NCBI GenBank assembly: GCA_010279815.1
Contig: QEOQ01000694.1
Location: 632,423-696,422 of the forward strand
Direction of reading: 5' to 3'
DNA: 64,000 bases
Origin: Brachionus plicatilis
Lineage: Eukaryota > Rotifera > Eurotatoria > Ploima > Brachionidae
In this document: in pieces, positions 1-11,943 of the stretch
Numbering within the stretch: the first letter of the stretch is position 1
How the letters are laid out: each line of letters opens with the position of its first letter
The notes under the pieces: generated by a model
Told to the model about the DNA's origin: nothing
Seen by the model: only the letters and a program-made list of their open reading frames with translations
The model's database searches: none
Translations under genes and position numbers: made by a program

Positions 1-2
1 AC

Positions 3-1322
3 GAAGTAAAGCAAATAACCAAAAATGTCTTAAATTCAACATGGCAAATTCAAGATGAAAATTACCAAGTTGGCTTTGTTGAATTTAAGCTAAAAGGCTC
101 ACCTTGGTACAAATATGGCGAAGAAGATCTAGAAGTTAAATATTTTCTTAGCTCTCTTATAAAGTCTTATTACCAAATCGGCTGGCATTTAAAAGCGTCG
201 ACCGATTTGGATAGAAGTGGGTCTGATACCGACACATTGTTTTTTCAAAAATTGGAACCAGTCGACACCTCTGTAATTTGTCTCAGTCTAAATTCGAGTG
301 ACAAAATTCGCATCCTTGGTCCAGATAATTTATATGAAGTTATAAAAAATAGTGTCCTCAATGCATGGCCTAAAGGTATTCAGCGAGAACGAATGTTCGG
401 TCTCAGCTATGAAATTAAGCTTAACGGAAACCCGTGGACCGATTGGTCACGGGATAGCTCTGATGCGTTCAATATTCCTATCTTGGTTCTAGAAATAATG
501 AGAAGTTTATTTAATAAAGGCTGGTTGTTCGTGGCAGCCATAGATTCCGGCAAGAGTCAGTCCAGTCTCAATGCCCTTTATTTCAGGTATGCGCCAGATC
601 AAATAACCAAAATGGACATGGAAAATACTCGTTTTTTTGCACTTACTTTGAACAAATCTGATAGGATTAGATTGCACCAAAGTGACCAAGATTTAAATGC
701 TTTGATATCAAACCAAAGCTATGGCATACACAGTTTATGGCCAAGGGGAATACAAAAAGAGTCGATGATTGACCATGCGTTGGAATTTAAGCTATCTGGC
801 AACCCATGGGACAGTAATGCCTCTGAAGCTGTTGAATCAAGACTTTTATTAAACAACTTGTTTAATCTTTTTGCTCGCTATGGTTGGAATTTGTACGCAA
901 CTTGTGACTTGACTAAAGATTTGAGCAACAAAAGCACATTTTTTTTTCGTACCAAGCCAATTGAGCCTAAAAATTTGGTCAATTTTTGTTTAAGCTTGAA
1001 TGAATCAGACAAAATTCGTCTCATAAATGGCGACTCAGGCCTAACGAGTGATGTAAAAGAAGCTGTTTTAAATGGATGGCACAAAGGAATACGAAAAGAG
1101 TCGGACTACTATGGCTCGTATCAAATCAAACTTAATGGTTATCCATTTTCAACATTTGGTTCTGATAAAGTTTACACATGTGCAATGATGACACTCATTT
1201 TGAGTAATTTAGAAAGACGGGGTTTTAAGCTATTGTGTAGTGCTGATGTCAGTCAAAAGTACTATTGTGACAAACACAACTATTTCCCTGTCGATTTGCA
1301 TTCATGGTTTTTCGAAAATTAG
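3..1322 (+). CDS. Tandem-repeat protein of unrecognised family, 3' part of gene (5' end outside window)
   Basis: The frame is open from base 3 to the TAG at 1320-1322, so the protein continues beyond the left edge; the ATG at 207 is internal, not a start. It consists of four copies of one ~115-residue unit: a partial copy (to about base 250), then copies at about 255-610, 620-965 and 966-1322. Each unit shows the same landmarks in order: LN.SD[KR]IR near the start, then W..GI, then a [YF]..KL.G.P[WF] motif (for example YEIKLNGNPW), then a G[WF] before a polar stretch ending in FF. The last copy ends in HSWFFEN, which looks like a genuine C-terminus. No signal peptide or membrane segment is visible. 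I recall similar uncharacterised repeats in animals and fungi but know no function for them. No intron is needed within the visible part. Confidence 0.75.
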   Translation, partial: EVKQITKNVLNSTWQIQDENYQVGFVEFKLKGSPWYKYGEEDLEVKYFLSSLIKSYYQIGWHLKASTDLDRSGSDTDTLFFQKLEPVDTSVICLSLNSSDKIRILGPDNLYEVIKNSVLNAWPKGIQRERMFGLSYEIKLNGNPWTDWSRDSSDAFNIPILVLEIMRSLFNKGWLFVAAIDSGKSQSSLNALYFRYAPDQITKMDMENTRFFALTLNKSDRIRLHQSDQDLNALISNQSYGIHSLWPRGIQKESMIDHALEFKLSGNPWDSNASEAVESRLLLNNLFNLFARYGWNLYATCDLTKDLSNKSTFFFRTKPIEPKNLVNFCLSLNESDKIRLINGDSGLTSDVKEAVLNGWHKGIRKESDYYGSYQIKLNGYPFSTFGSDKVYTCAMMTLILSNLERRGFKLLCSADVSQKYYCDKHNYFPVDLHSWFFEN

Positions 1323-3136
1323 ATAATTTTTATTACCATGCATTTAAGAATCATTTTTATGTGATTTTTTCTTATTAATAATTAGCTCTTTAAACCAGTA
1401 CCTTTGTATTTATTTAATTCAATATCTTTTATTTTAATTTAATTATATTATTTAGAAGATTTAACAATAAATTATTTTGAAATATTTTGTTTTCGTTTTC
1501 ATCAGCCTTAAAAGATGTTTTTTGAGATAATTATCAAAAAAAATTTAAATTAATATTAAAATTAATGTAATTAATGTTTTTCCAAAATAGAAAAATATTA
1601 AAAGACATAAAAATAGTTTTGTTGAATAGCTTATTAAATTTTGAATGAAAAACTTTATTACTTTCAAAGAATTATGATTTTCTTTGTTTTAAAAGTTAAA
1701 TCGCCTTTTTTTCTTATTTTAAAATTAATATCATTTTTTCATATTTTAAATAATTTATTTAAGATGTTTTTTGAGATAATTATTTATAAAAATTTAAATT
1801 AATATAAATAAAGACAATTAAATTAATAATTAATTATCTATCAAAGTAAATAACTTTCTTTAAAAAAATATCTTTATTATATCATTTTAACTAGGTCTCG
1901 TTGACAAAGAAGAGCGACCACGACTTGCCAGAGTCAAATTTTCGATCAGGTCGAAAAGAAGTGGAGAAAGTGTTTTCAGGATGGTAACGAGTAATACAGA
2001 AAGTGATTGAGAAAATTTCCAAAATAGAAAAATATTAAAAGATATAAAAATAGTTTTGTTGAAAAGCTAATTAAATTTTGCATGAAAAACTTTATCACTT
2101 TGGTTTTGATCATTAAAAGAATTATGATTATCTTTGTTTTTAAAAGTATTATTAAAAAAATCTTCTTTTTTTTCTTAATTTAAAATTAATATTATTTTTC
2201 ATATTTTAAAAGTTTCTTTTTTGAACTGAAACTAATTTGCCAAAATTCACTGAGCAGTAGCATATTTGGACCAAAAAATATGGGTCCGTAATTATGACAA
2301 GACATTTTTCATGTTCAAAAGCCTGTTCAGACCGAAGCAAAAATCATAGAGCTTAGCTTATAGTTTAGTTGAAAAAGTTTATTAAATTTTGCTTGAAATA
2401 GACGTAGGATGTCACTGAAAAATATAGTCTTATGCACTATGGCCTGTTTTTTTCTTAAAATAACTGGTCGATTTTTTGTCGGTCCTACTAAAACAATGAA
2501 CTCCCAAATTTTTAAAATTTACTGATCCGAACTCATTTTAAAAAGGAAAAATATTTTTAAAATATGACAAAAAATACCTTTATTTTTAAAAAGGACAGTT
2601 AAGTTGTTTTCTAACATTTTAATTTTTTTTGAAAATTGAACTTATTTTGTTAATTTTTGTCCAGAAAGTTAAGTTTTTAAGATAATTCAAAAATTTATAT
2701 AATAGTTTTTTTAAATTTAATTTTGATTGTAATATTTGATATTTTTTGTTATTTTAATTTTAAAAAATTGAGAAGATTTCTAAAATATTTAAATAAGTAA
2801 AAATATAATAAACTTAAATTAGGTTAAAATTGGGATCAGGTTTCTAAATAAAAGTAAATTTTTGTTTTTGAAATTAAGAAAACTATTTTTATATTCAAAT
2901 ATCTTAGAACATTCTGAATCGAAAGGTATCTCGAATTTAAATTCAACTCTCTAAATAATTGAGGTATTTTTTTAAAATCTAAATATCTCAAAATCCATGC
3001 TTAATAATTGAAAACACTTAATAACTAAAAGCAAGAAAAAAAAATATTTAAAAAATTTATTCAATTGAAAAAAAATCATTTAAAAATATTGAAAAGAAAG
3101 GCGGATAATGCACCGGTTTGACAAAAATTTATGGCT
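1323..3136. other. AT-rich intergenic stretch with local duplications
   Basis: No coding potential is seen on either strand. It lies between the converging ends of the repeat-protein gene (+) and the receptor gene (-). It contains the direct repeats described separately. A short GC-richer patch around 1890-2000 and another around 2230-2480 look like old transposon fragments but match nothing I can name. Confidence 0.6.
1577..2215. repeat. Pair of ~185-200-bp direct repeats (1577-1760 and 2016-2215)
   Basis: Both copies start with CCAAAATAGAAAAATATTAA and run in parallel through AAAACTTTATYACTTT, an AGAATTATGATT block and a shared end AATATYATTTTTCATATTTTA. The second copy has a short insertion after CACTTT. 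A second, smaller pair starts with GATGTTTTTTGAGATAATTA at about 1514 and 1763. Confidence 0.75.
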
Positions 3137-4007
3137 TCAATTCATTCTTTGATTAAATCTCTTTCTATAACTATTTCGATTTCTAAAGCTGGATAAAGAC
3201 TCCTTAAATTTTGACCTATTGGCACAGTAGATAAAAAAATTGAGTGAAAAATTTAAATAAAATAAATAACATGAAATCCGCTCATAAAATTGATCCTCCC
3301 AATCGTAGTTAAACTCGACAGGTTTTATACGCATGTCCGGGCTATGAGTTGAATTTTCATTTTGCTGCACAAAATTTTTAACTTTTTCATGATTAAGGGT
3401 CTCAAAAAACTCTGTTTCGAAACAGTAGCGTATTTTGGAATAGGCCATAAAAATGTTCAGCAGAACATATGTAATGGATATGGTGAGCAAAACTCGGGTG
3501 GTTTTGGAATATTTTTTGGAAAGTCTGCGTTTATATTTGACACTGCAAAGACCCATCGTTGAAGCTCGTGCCATACTGTGCCTCACTGTGTCATAGCTTT
3601 TTAAAGAGCCGCATTTTTTTCGTATTCCAATCGGACTGTTAGGCCTATTTCGATTGAAAAATATAATGGTGTTAAAAGTCTTGGTCGAGCGTATGACCAT
3701 CATTAGTTTCACAGAAATGGATGCATTTACAATAAGTATTATGAAAAATGGTATAATAATGGTAATCCAAATGTCTATAAATGAAAACTTTTTGACAAAA
3801 CTAATCCAGTACGCTTTGGTCACACAAGCCTTGGTGCCGTTGTCGGTCTCTATGCCCGAAGTAAAAATTGTGAATGAATAAAATAGTAGAGAGAACAGTA
3901 CTAGGACAAAGATGACTATTTTGTTTCGAAATGAGCTACACAAGTCATAGCGTCTGAGTGGAAAACAAACTGCTATCAAGCGTTCAAGGCTGAAAAGAAC
4001 AACATAC
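3137..4007 (-). CDS. Rhodopsin-family (class A) GPCR, last exon: end of TM3 to C-terminus
   Basis: This encodes 289 residues from the cytoplasmic end of TM3 to a TAA at 3139-3137. The exon opens after a T-rich acceptor ending TTTTTAG at 4008 and enters in phase 2. It reads YVVLFSLERLIAVCFPLRR, which is the TM3/ICL2 signature with ERL in place of the usual DRY/ERY. Next come TM4, an extracellular loop with one cysteine, TM5, a long basic ICL3, TM6 (RVLLTISITYVLLN) and TM7 (LNFSLNFFIYC, a variant of NPxxY followed by a basic helix 8). The family binds peptides or small ligands and signals through G proteins at the plasma membrane. The TM6/TM7 style resembles the FMRFamide-receptor-like group of invertebrates, but ligand assignment is inference. 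There is no ATG at the start of this exon, so the protein must be spliced to upstream exons. Confidence 0.75.
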
Positions 4008-4414
4008 CTAAAAAAAGTCCATTTATTTTAGCTTAATTTGGATCCGGTCGAAGGTGTTATCTAATTTTGACATAAAAAATTCTCTGAAAATAAATAAAGA
4101 CATCCGATTGAATTCTATTAATTTGGTTTAGTAACAAATTTAATGAAAATTTTAAGTATAAAATTTCATATTTAAAATAAAATTCAAAACCATATTCTTT
4201 GGTTTTTTAATTTAAATAAAAAAAAATGTCCACTATTTAAAAATTTAGTTTCGAATTTGATGAGTGTAAAATGAACCATAAATTAATTTTTTAATTGAGA
4301 CCGAAAAAAAAATTTGAAAAAATTCACTTTTCAATGCTTTTTGAATACTTGAAAAATTTTCTTATTTAATAATAAAGAAAAATAATTATTTTAATTATGT
4401 ATAACTGGTGTTTT

Positions 4415-4585
4415 TTTTTTTTAATAATAATGTTTAATTTCTTTTATTTAAATATGTTTAATTAATTATCTTTTGGTGAAAAGTATTAAAGGTTTTTTTT
4501 TTCTAGATAGCTGAAAAATTTTTGATAGTATAAGCTTATTTTCATTTTATAGGTTTATTTGTAGCAAAACCTAATAAACTTCAAT
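4415..4585. repeat. Dispersed repeat, copy 1 (copy 2 at 7868-8030)
   Basis: The two copies share the order TTTAATAATAATGTTTAATT, TTTGGTGAAAAGTATT, AAGGTTTTTT, CTAGATAGCTGAA.AATTT and a closing TTGTAGCAAA.CCTAATAAA. They are in the same orientation, 3.4 kb apart. Neither has coding capacity. Confidence 0.7.
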
Positions 4586-5559
4586 AAACTTAATAAACTT
4601 TATTATTTAATAAAAATAATGAATCTTTTAATCATTATTATTTTAGGTTATAAAAACAAAAGTATAAAATCTGACAACACAGATTGGAGCCTTTGGAGAA
4701 AAAATTAATATACAAGATTAAAACACTTTAAAGTCGAAAAGAGTACTTACCCCAACTTGGTGTTCGCAAAAAATTAAGTTACCTAAATATAAAGTGTTTC
4801 TAAAAAGCAGTCATTTTTCAATATTACCTAATTTAACGTTATCTTTAAAAAAAAATTAATAAACTTGCTATTAATAGATTTTAATGTCTAAATTTGCTTA
4901 CCAGAATTAATTTAATTTTACCGAAAGGATTAAAAAAATTAACGAAGGAGATAATAAATTGTTTTATATTAGACAAAAAAAATGGGAAATCATATAGAAT
5001 CGGAAATATTTAAATTTTTCTTGCTAAAAAAAAAAATTTTGTTTCAATTAATTTTTTCTTGATTGCTAAAAAAACCAACGTAATATTAATTAATCATAAA
5101 ATTTCGATTTATCGTAGAAACACTTTATTAAAGGCAATGCTATCTCAAAATAGCGATTTTGTGTTTGACAAAAATTTTGGATCGATTTTCTTTTATTAAT
5201 AATTAATAATTTTTGAACAGATTATTATATGTGACTAGTAATGCATCTAATTTTTTTTAACAAAAAGTAGAGTCCTATTTTGATCAATGGTAAGCTTGGA
5301 TAATTTCATCGAGAAGACGCTTAATTCGCTTCCTTAAGGAACATTGAAAAAAATAGATAAAAGATGTATTGAATTGAATACTCATTCAATATGTAGGGCC
5401 ACAAATCATTCAACAGTTTTTTTATAGAAATAAGCATAAAGATAAAAATATATTTGCTTATAGATGAAATTTTAGTTGATAACACTTTCGACAACTTTCT
5501 TGATTATTAAAAAATTAAATACCAAATTGATAAAAAGCTAAATACGTAAGCAAAATAGA

Positions 5560-6680
5560 CGGTGGATTTGCATACTATTCTGTTGTTGTTGAATAAATCA
5601 AATTGGAAATGTTTTAAATTGACAATGAAAAGGGAGATTAAGAATCCATTATCGACAACAGCTAACGCTGATAAAATAATGTGCGACTCGCGGCTCCTAA
5701 ATTAAAAAAATTAATTTATTTTATTTTTTTGACGATCAAATAATTTTGACGTTGTCTAAAAGGTAATTTTTACTTTAAAATCAAATTTAAATTTCGTTTC
5801 CCATTTATATAATTATTGAATATATCATCAAAATAAATCAGAAAAATGCCAACTTTGGTAAATAAATGCTGTTAATTCAAAAATGACAAAAATATAATAA
5901 AATGGTGCTTAAGTAATTAAAATGAACCATTTAAAAAATAAAAACATTAAAAAATAAATGATATTTTTCTCTTGATAGGCTGATAGCTTACAATTTCTGT
6001 GTGATCTAAATTTCAGTTCAGTTTTGAAGAATTCCGGATTTAAATAATATAAAAATATCAATCAAAAAAAACCTTGTATTGAAGGGTGAAATTATTTTCG
6101 ATTTCCTAAAATGAAAGTCATTCAAATAAAAAGAAACAAAGCAAAAATTATCCAAATTGTTTTCATTAAAATAAATTAAGATTTTATTTTAAAATTTTTT
6201 ATGCTTGTATATTTTGGACAAAAAATAGATCTGTCAAAAAAAACAACTGCCCATTATATTCAGAGTTAGCAAAAAATAATAGTTTCTTTACTTTTTTTTT
6301 CATTACTTTAGGTCTAAGATCAAATCAAAATTAAAATCACTATGAGAATGAAAAAAAAATTTAAATATTAAGATTATAAATAAAGTTATTAAGACTATTA
6401 AAAATGAATACACTTAATAAAATACATTATGCCACGAGTTTATCCCACTAATTTGGCCAAAATTGGTCGATTTGCCTCCGTAACTTTGTGATTAATTTTT
6501 TTTTATTATTTTAAATTTATTTAAAATAATAAAAAAAATTCAAAAGAAAATTGATAAAACCAAAAAAACGGTGGATTACTCCTGATAGACGGTATTTTTA
6601 GAATAATAAACGGTGAATGCTATTATGTTGTTGTTGAATGAATCAAATTTGAAATGTTTTAAATTGACAGTAAAAAGGGT
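5560..6680. repeat. Two copies (5560-5640, 6595-6680) of a short dispersed repeat
   Basis: Both contain ACGGTG, then TGTTGTTGTTGAAT.AATCAA and GAAATGTTTTAAATTGACA, followed by AAAAGGG. Same orientation, about 1 kb apart, probably degenerate transposon ends. Confidence 0.65.
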
Positions 6681-7172
6681 TAATTTTAAATGAAAAAAAT
6701 AAATAAAATGATTCTATATATCTATCTTGTTTGAAAAAAAAACAGAGATTGGAAGAATATGTTTAGATGAAAAAGGTTCTATAATTCCAAGCAAGTCAAT
6801 GTTCCATTCAATTCAATAGTAAATACTGAATCTTTATCATGGTCTGCTTTCATTGGGTTTTGAAATAAAATTAAAAATTTAAGAAATAGATTTGATAAAG
6901 GGGCATACAAACAGCAACCGAAATCTTCAAACTTAGTTGTTTATTTAAATTTAATTTAATGCATAAAACTTCTTCTGAACGAAGATGATTTAGAAATAGA
7001 AAAAAATAAATATGGCACAAAAATCTTCCATTATTTATTCATCCTTTGAAGCCTTTTTTGTCTTTAAGTTTAAATTAGACTCTTAATTATCATTTTTTTA
7101 TTAATTTAACTTAATTCATTACAAATTATTAATTAATTAAAGAAATTGCTTTAATTTTAAAAATAAATTTAC

Positions 7173-7312
7173 CTCAATTTTGTAGATAGAAAAAGGGTTA
7201 ATGATATGGAATTTCCAATTAGTCCAACAACTACCAATAATGTTATATAGTATGGTTCAAGCGTATTGAAAATTTGTAATATCATATATCGAGTGTCATT
7301 TGAATTGATCAT
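7173..7312 (-). CDS. Probable first exon of the same GPCR (N-terminus and TM1)
   Basis: The ATG at 7312-7310 opens a short N-terminus with a glycosylation site (NDT). TM1 follows: YYITLLVVVGLIGNSISLTL, containing the class A GN motif. The exon ends ...STKLR at a donor AG|GTAAAT (GT at 7172-7171), leaving phase 2. The downstream exon at 4007 also enters in phase 2. Direct joining would skip TM2, ECL1 and most of TM3, so at least one ~130-170-nt exon should lie between 4008 and 7172; I could not locate it. The assignment to the same gene rests on strand, order, phase and topology. Confidence 0.55.
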
Positions 7313-7867
7313 TTTTTTTGAGATAATTCATGTATATAAATAAATCTAAAATAAAAAAATTATTTTTTCAGATTTATTTTAAATAAGACACCTCTTAATA
7401 AAGCTAAAAATTAACTTCTTATATTAAATAATATTCCGTGCTTTTTTCTTGAAAAGGAAATAAAAATTATATAATAATGATAAGACACGAAGTCAGTTTT
7501 GATTACTAAATGATTACTGTTCTAAAAATTTCACGGTTAGCACAATTTTTTTTTGAGAAAATAAATTGTTTATTATAAAATTCAAATTCGATGTCATCTA
7601 CAGACCGGCTTATTTAACTCAATTTAATTAATTTGGCATTTAATTGATAAGCCTTCAAGACATTTGAATTGAAATCTTGATCAAGGTATCTATAAATTTG
7701 ATAAAAATATCTAATTAAATTTTATTATTCTTACTCTCTTGGTAGAAGTGGAAAAATTGAAATAAAATTAAACTAAAAAAAGGGGTCCTGGTCTTTAAGT
7801 TTAAAATTCCTAAATTAATTTAAAATCATAGATAGAAAGAAAAATATCTATTACCGATATATTATTT

Positions 7868-8030
7868 ATTAATAATGTTTAATTTATATTGTTTAATTAA
7901 TTTTTGGTGAAAAGTATTTAAGGTTTTTTATTCTCTAGATAGCTGAAGAATTTCTGCTAAAATAAGATTATTTTTATTTTATTTTCAGTAATGGGTTTAA
8001 TTGTAGCAAATCCTAATAAATTTCAAATTA
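7868..8030. repeat. Dispersed repeat, copy 2 (copy 1 at 4415-4585)
   Basis: It is parallel to the copy at 4415, with small indels, and ends TTGTAGCAAATCCTAATAAA. Terminal repeats were not identified, so the element type is unknown. Confidence 0.7.
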
Positions 8031-9300
8031 GAAGTGAAAAAATTTAGAAATTTTTTTGGAATCGTTTTAGAAAAATAAAAATAATAAACTGAAAAAAAAT
8101 AATTGGACATATTTTCGTGCCTGAGTGCAAATTATCATAAAAAAAAGATTCGGCTCATGACGAAAACTGAATCGAATTTCACTAAATTATTTCCTCTTTT
8201 TAAATTAGCACAATTTAAATATAATTGAACCTTCAAGATCTTGAGATCTAATCAAATTCTTCATTTGGTCTCTATCAAGCACATTTAAGAAAATTAGTAA
8301 TAATATTAAATTAACTATAAACTCGGCTCGCGTTGATTAAAAAATGAATTTGATATAAAAAAAAACTCGCAGAAAATAATTATTTTCTAAAGTTAGAATT
8401 TTAAGTGCCATTGAAAATTTCCAAGGATAAGTATTTCTAATAAAATCAGCTAATTATAGCTTAAAATTTTTAATTTGAAATTAAACACTTTCAAATTAAT
8501 AAAAAAATAATTTTTTTGACTTTTAAAAATTTTGTCATGCATGTTTCAGATAGATTTATAACACGAAATAAAAAATTAATTTTAAAATTGGTCTGTTCAA
8601 ATATTAGTTTTTTTAATCTAAGTAGAAAATTATTTCAATCAGCAAAACTAAGATTAATTAATAATTTTTCCAAAGTCAAACTATTTATGACTACATACTA
8701 TTTTGGCGCCTTAATTGTTTCATTAAAATAAATTTAATTTAAGGTAAAATGAAATTGATTTCTAGTCATAATAAAACAATTTAAATAAATTATCAGAATT
8801 CAAAATTAATTAGGTGATTAAAAAAAATAATTTTTTTTAAACTTTTTTATCGTCAATGTACTAAAGGTCATGAACGACCAAGTAATGCATTTTTTGCGTT
8901 TTTCGAATTTTTAATAGAAAACTTAGAGGGTAACTTAAAATTCTTTATCAATTTCCTATTTTGTATTGATTAAAACTTTATTTTTATTATTAAAAATAAA
9001 TTTTTTTAAATGATCAAAAGTAGCATTGTGAAGCAAAATTTGCTACATCAGCTGTTATTAATAAAAAAAATACATTTGTTACTCCAACATGAATAAAGGC
9101 ATAAAAAAAAATAATTTTTTTTATTTTAAACTTGTTTTAATTTATTTTAACAGAAATTAATGTTAAAAGTTAAGTATTGAATTTAATGTGTTAAAAAAAA
9201 GCTTCAATAAAGTTTAATCTCTATAATAATTCTATTCTTCCAATATTTTAAATCCAATTTATTAAATTACTTATCTGAATTAAAATTGAGCAAAAATACT

Positions 9301-9453
9301 CCTCAAAAACGGATAAAACAGTTTGACGGTAACAACCTCAGCATAAAAGAAACAAAAACTATTCTGCAATGCATGCGATCAGGAATTAGACCATACCCAC
9401 AAGTCTACAGTTGAAGCTCATTTAACTACATCCAAGCATAAATTTAATTCGCA
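9301..9453 (+). pseudogene. Degenerate BED/CGGBP1-like zinc finger of a hAT-type transposon
   Basis: With one frameshift near 9360 the + strand reads QKRIKQFDGNNLSIKETK, then FCNACDQELDHTHKSTVEAH, then LTTSKHKFNS. The C-x2-C...H-x5-H spacing and the THKSTVEAHL..SKHK wording are typical of the N-terminal DNA-binding finger of hAT transposases and of CGGBP1. Stops follow directly, and no transposase body is seen downstream. Confidence 0.6.
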
Positions 9454-9978
9454 GAGCAGTTAATGCAAAAAAGCACTTAATTTTTCTGACGAAGAAAACA
9501 AGGAAATTCGATAAAGATCTTTTAATTTGATTTGGATCTGCGAATGCAAATCAAATTTACATAAGCTACAAAAAATGTTTTATTTAAAATTTAAAATATT
9601 GAAAATATTAACATTTTCTTGCATTTTTGACGCATTTTTGGTCGTCCCTGTTAATGGTCAATAATAATCCGATTAAGCCTGAGTAGCACATAAAAATATT
9701 TGTAGCGTAACTCTTAAAGAAAATTGTAACAATTGAAAGTTATTTTAGTCCATTCTTTGAATAATCTTAAAACTTTGATCAACTTTTTAATTCTATAATT
9801 ATCGAATCCTAAACCATCAAACCGTCCAATACACTAATCATTGGATTCTTAATTAATAACTGAGCAGGTTCATTTAGCATTTTTGAAGAATTTTATAGTA
9901 TGATTAATATTAAAAATGAATTTTGTATTTAAAATTGAATTTTATTTGGAAAAATTATTTTACATTTATTAAACATAG

Positions 9979-10210
9979 CGTAAATATTTGTTCTTTAACG
10001 TCGCACAAAAATCCCAAGAATTTGGTTTTGGTGCTTTAAAAAAATTGTTTTTCGACTTCCTCAAAATTCAAAATTCAAAATTTCGTCATTAAGATGGCTT
10101 TCAGTTGCATAGATTTTCATCTTTGCTATCTTAAGCCTTAAAAAAATTAATTTTTTCCAAATCCAAATTCTTGGGCTTTTAGTGCGACGTCAAAGAAAAA
10201 ATATTTACGG
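9979..10210. mobile_element. MITE-like element with ~50-bp terminal inverted repeats
   Basis: The left arm (9979-10034) starts CGTAAATATTTGTTCTTTAA and continues CGTCGCACAAAAATCCCAAG. The complement of the right arm (10157-10210) starts CGTAAATATTTTTTCTTTGA and continues CGTCGCACTAAAAGCCCAAG. Both then read AATTTGG. The ~120-bp centre is non-coding. No clear target-site duplication was found, so the superfamily is undetermined. Confidence 0.75.
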
Positions 10211-11943
10211 TAAATTTATGAAAAAAAAAAATCGAAAAAAGTTTTTTAAAATTTTTTGAAGAAAAAAATTATGACCACTGTCCTGATTAATTTTTTTTAA
10301 GTCAATCGCCCTTTAAATGAAAAATTAGTACTAAGTTATCTTTAGAAAAAATTAGTTAATGAAGAAAATAAAAATTGATTAAATATTTTGCATTTGTTTG
10401 ATTTTGATTAATTTTAAATAAAAATATCTATTAATTTGACGATTAAAAATAATCAAATAAATCTATAAAATATCCCTAATACTGAAATCTATAACCTTGG
10501 GTATGTTTTATCTTATGGTACTATTTCGATTTAAAAGATTACTAGTATTAAGCAGCAATTCTTTTTATAATCTTATTATTGAAATCTGCGATATCTTGGA
10601 GGAATTCTATCAAAAAAAAATTTGAATTAACCATTGGAAAACATGGAATAAAATTGTTCCTTATAATTAAAAAATCCATTAAAAGCATGACAGAGTGATA
10701 ATATTCTTTGTGCTGATTAAGTTTTTTTTAGAATTCTTATTAAATTATTCTTATTAACTTATTAAATTATTTTTTATTAAATCGGATAAAGTTATTCAAA
10801 ATGTGACTCAACTGTGATATGATTCAACTTCTGAAATTAATATTGTGACTTAAAAATATATTTAAAGAGGAAAAACCTTATTTTGTAAAACAATTTAAAT
10901 AAAATAAAAATATTTTTTTGTAATTTTAAGAAATTATTTCCAAAATATGACTTTAAACCTAACTACTTGAAGAATTAAATATAAATTTTGAATAATAGGC
11001 AATTTCAGATAAAGAGATTAATGAATTGTCAGCTCACCAAAAAATTCATCCCATTAAACTAAATTTGGCCAAGAAATTCCCCCATAAATTAAATTGGCAA
11101 ATGCAAATTAAAATCCCCAGGAGCTCAGTACAGATAAACAAATAAAATTAACTTATAAACTAACAAATAAACTCTTCGATAAATTATCATAGTTTAACCA
11201 TACGAAATTTTTTTATCTTAATTTAACAATTGAGCTTAAAATTAAAAAAATTTAATAAAATTTTAATTATTTGTCTAATTATTTTTATAAAAAATTCGAA
11301 AATCTTTACAACCTTAGTGATGATACTTAATTTTTAGTATCTTTTTTAAACAAAAAAATTAAATTACATGAAAAATTTAACTTTTCAATTTTTTTGGTAT
11401 TTTTTCCTACTTAAGCAACCAATTTCTAAAATTTATAGCACCTTTCTGAGTAATACAGACTCTTTTCAATGTTTTTTGTTCAATAAATTATTTAACTAAT
11501 TAAAATAAATAAAAATCAATAATCTTAAGATAGCAAAGTAAAAAGAGGATTTTTTATCACCCGGACAAGCATGCTGAAGCAGTTCACTAAAATTAATTTT
11601 ATTAATCTTCTTTTAATTTTCATACACCGCAAGGGCAATTAAAAAATAAAATAAAAACACAGTAAAATGTCAAAAATAAAAATAAATAGACACAGCATTT
11701 AATAACAAATTTCTTTCTATTGAATACTAAATAGATTATATTGAATTCCAAAATCACTTAATTTTATCATTAATAAAATTAAATAAACTAGAACAATACA
11801 AAATTTTTAAGTTCTTGGATTCTAAGGTTATCATTAATATTTTATTTTTAAAAACCCTTGATTAATTTATGGTTCTATTGATTATAAACTAGCACTTGAA
11901 AAATCATACGAGTTATTTTATGGTAAACTTTACCATAAAATAT

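Larger units (their letters stand above)
4008..7172. other. Intronic AT-rich DNA of the GPCR gene, with dispersed repeats
   Basis: It should hold the missing TM2-TM3 exon, but no convincing one was seen. It contains one copy of each of two dispersed repeat families (near 4415 and near 5560/6600). A short patch at 5678-5700 with GTGCGACTCGCGGCTCC resembles the sub-terminal part of hAT transposons. Confidence 0.5.
7313..11943. other. Long AT-rich intergenic region without a host gene
   Basis: No credible ORF is present. Apart from the repeat copy at 7868, the zinc-finger remnant near 9301 and the inverted-repeat element at 9979, I see only A/T runs and unplaced low-copy fragments. Confidence 0.6.

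Noticed and set aside
4751..4782. 32-nt exon candidate for the GPCR between ATATTTAG and GTAAGT
   Set aside because: In two of three phases it contains an early stop, and the remaining phase (1 in, 0 out) does not match the phase-2 acceptor at 4007. Splice-like ends alone are not enough.
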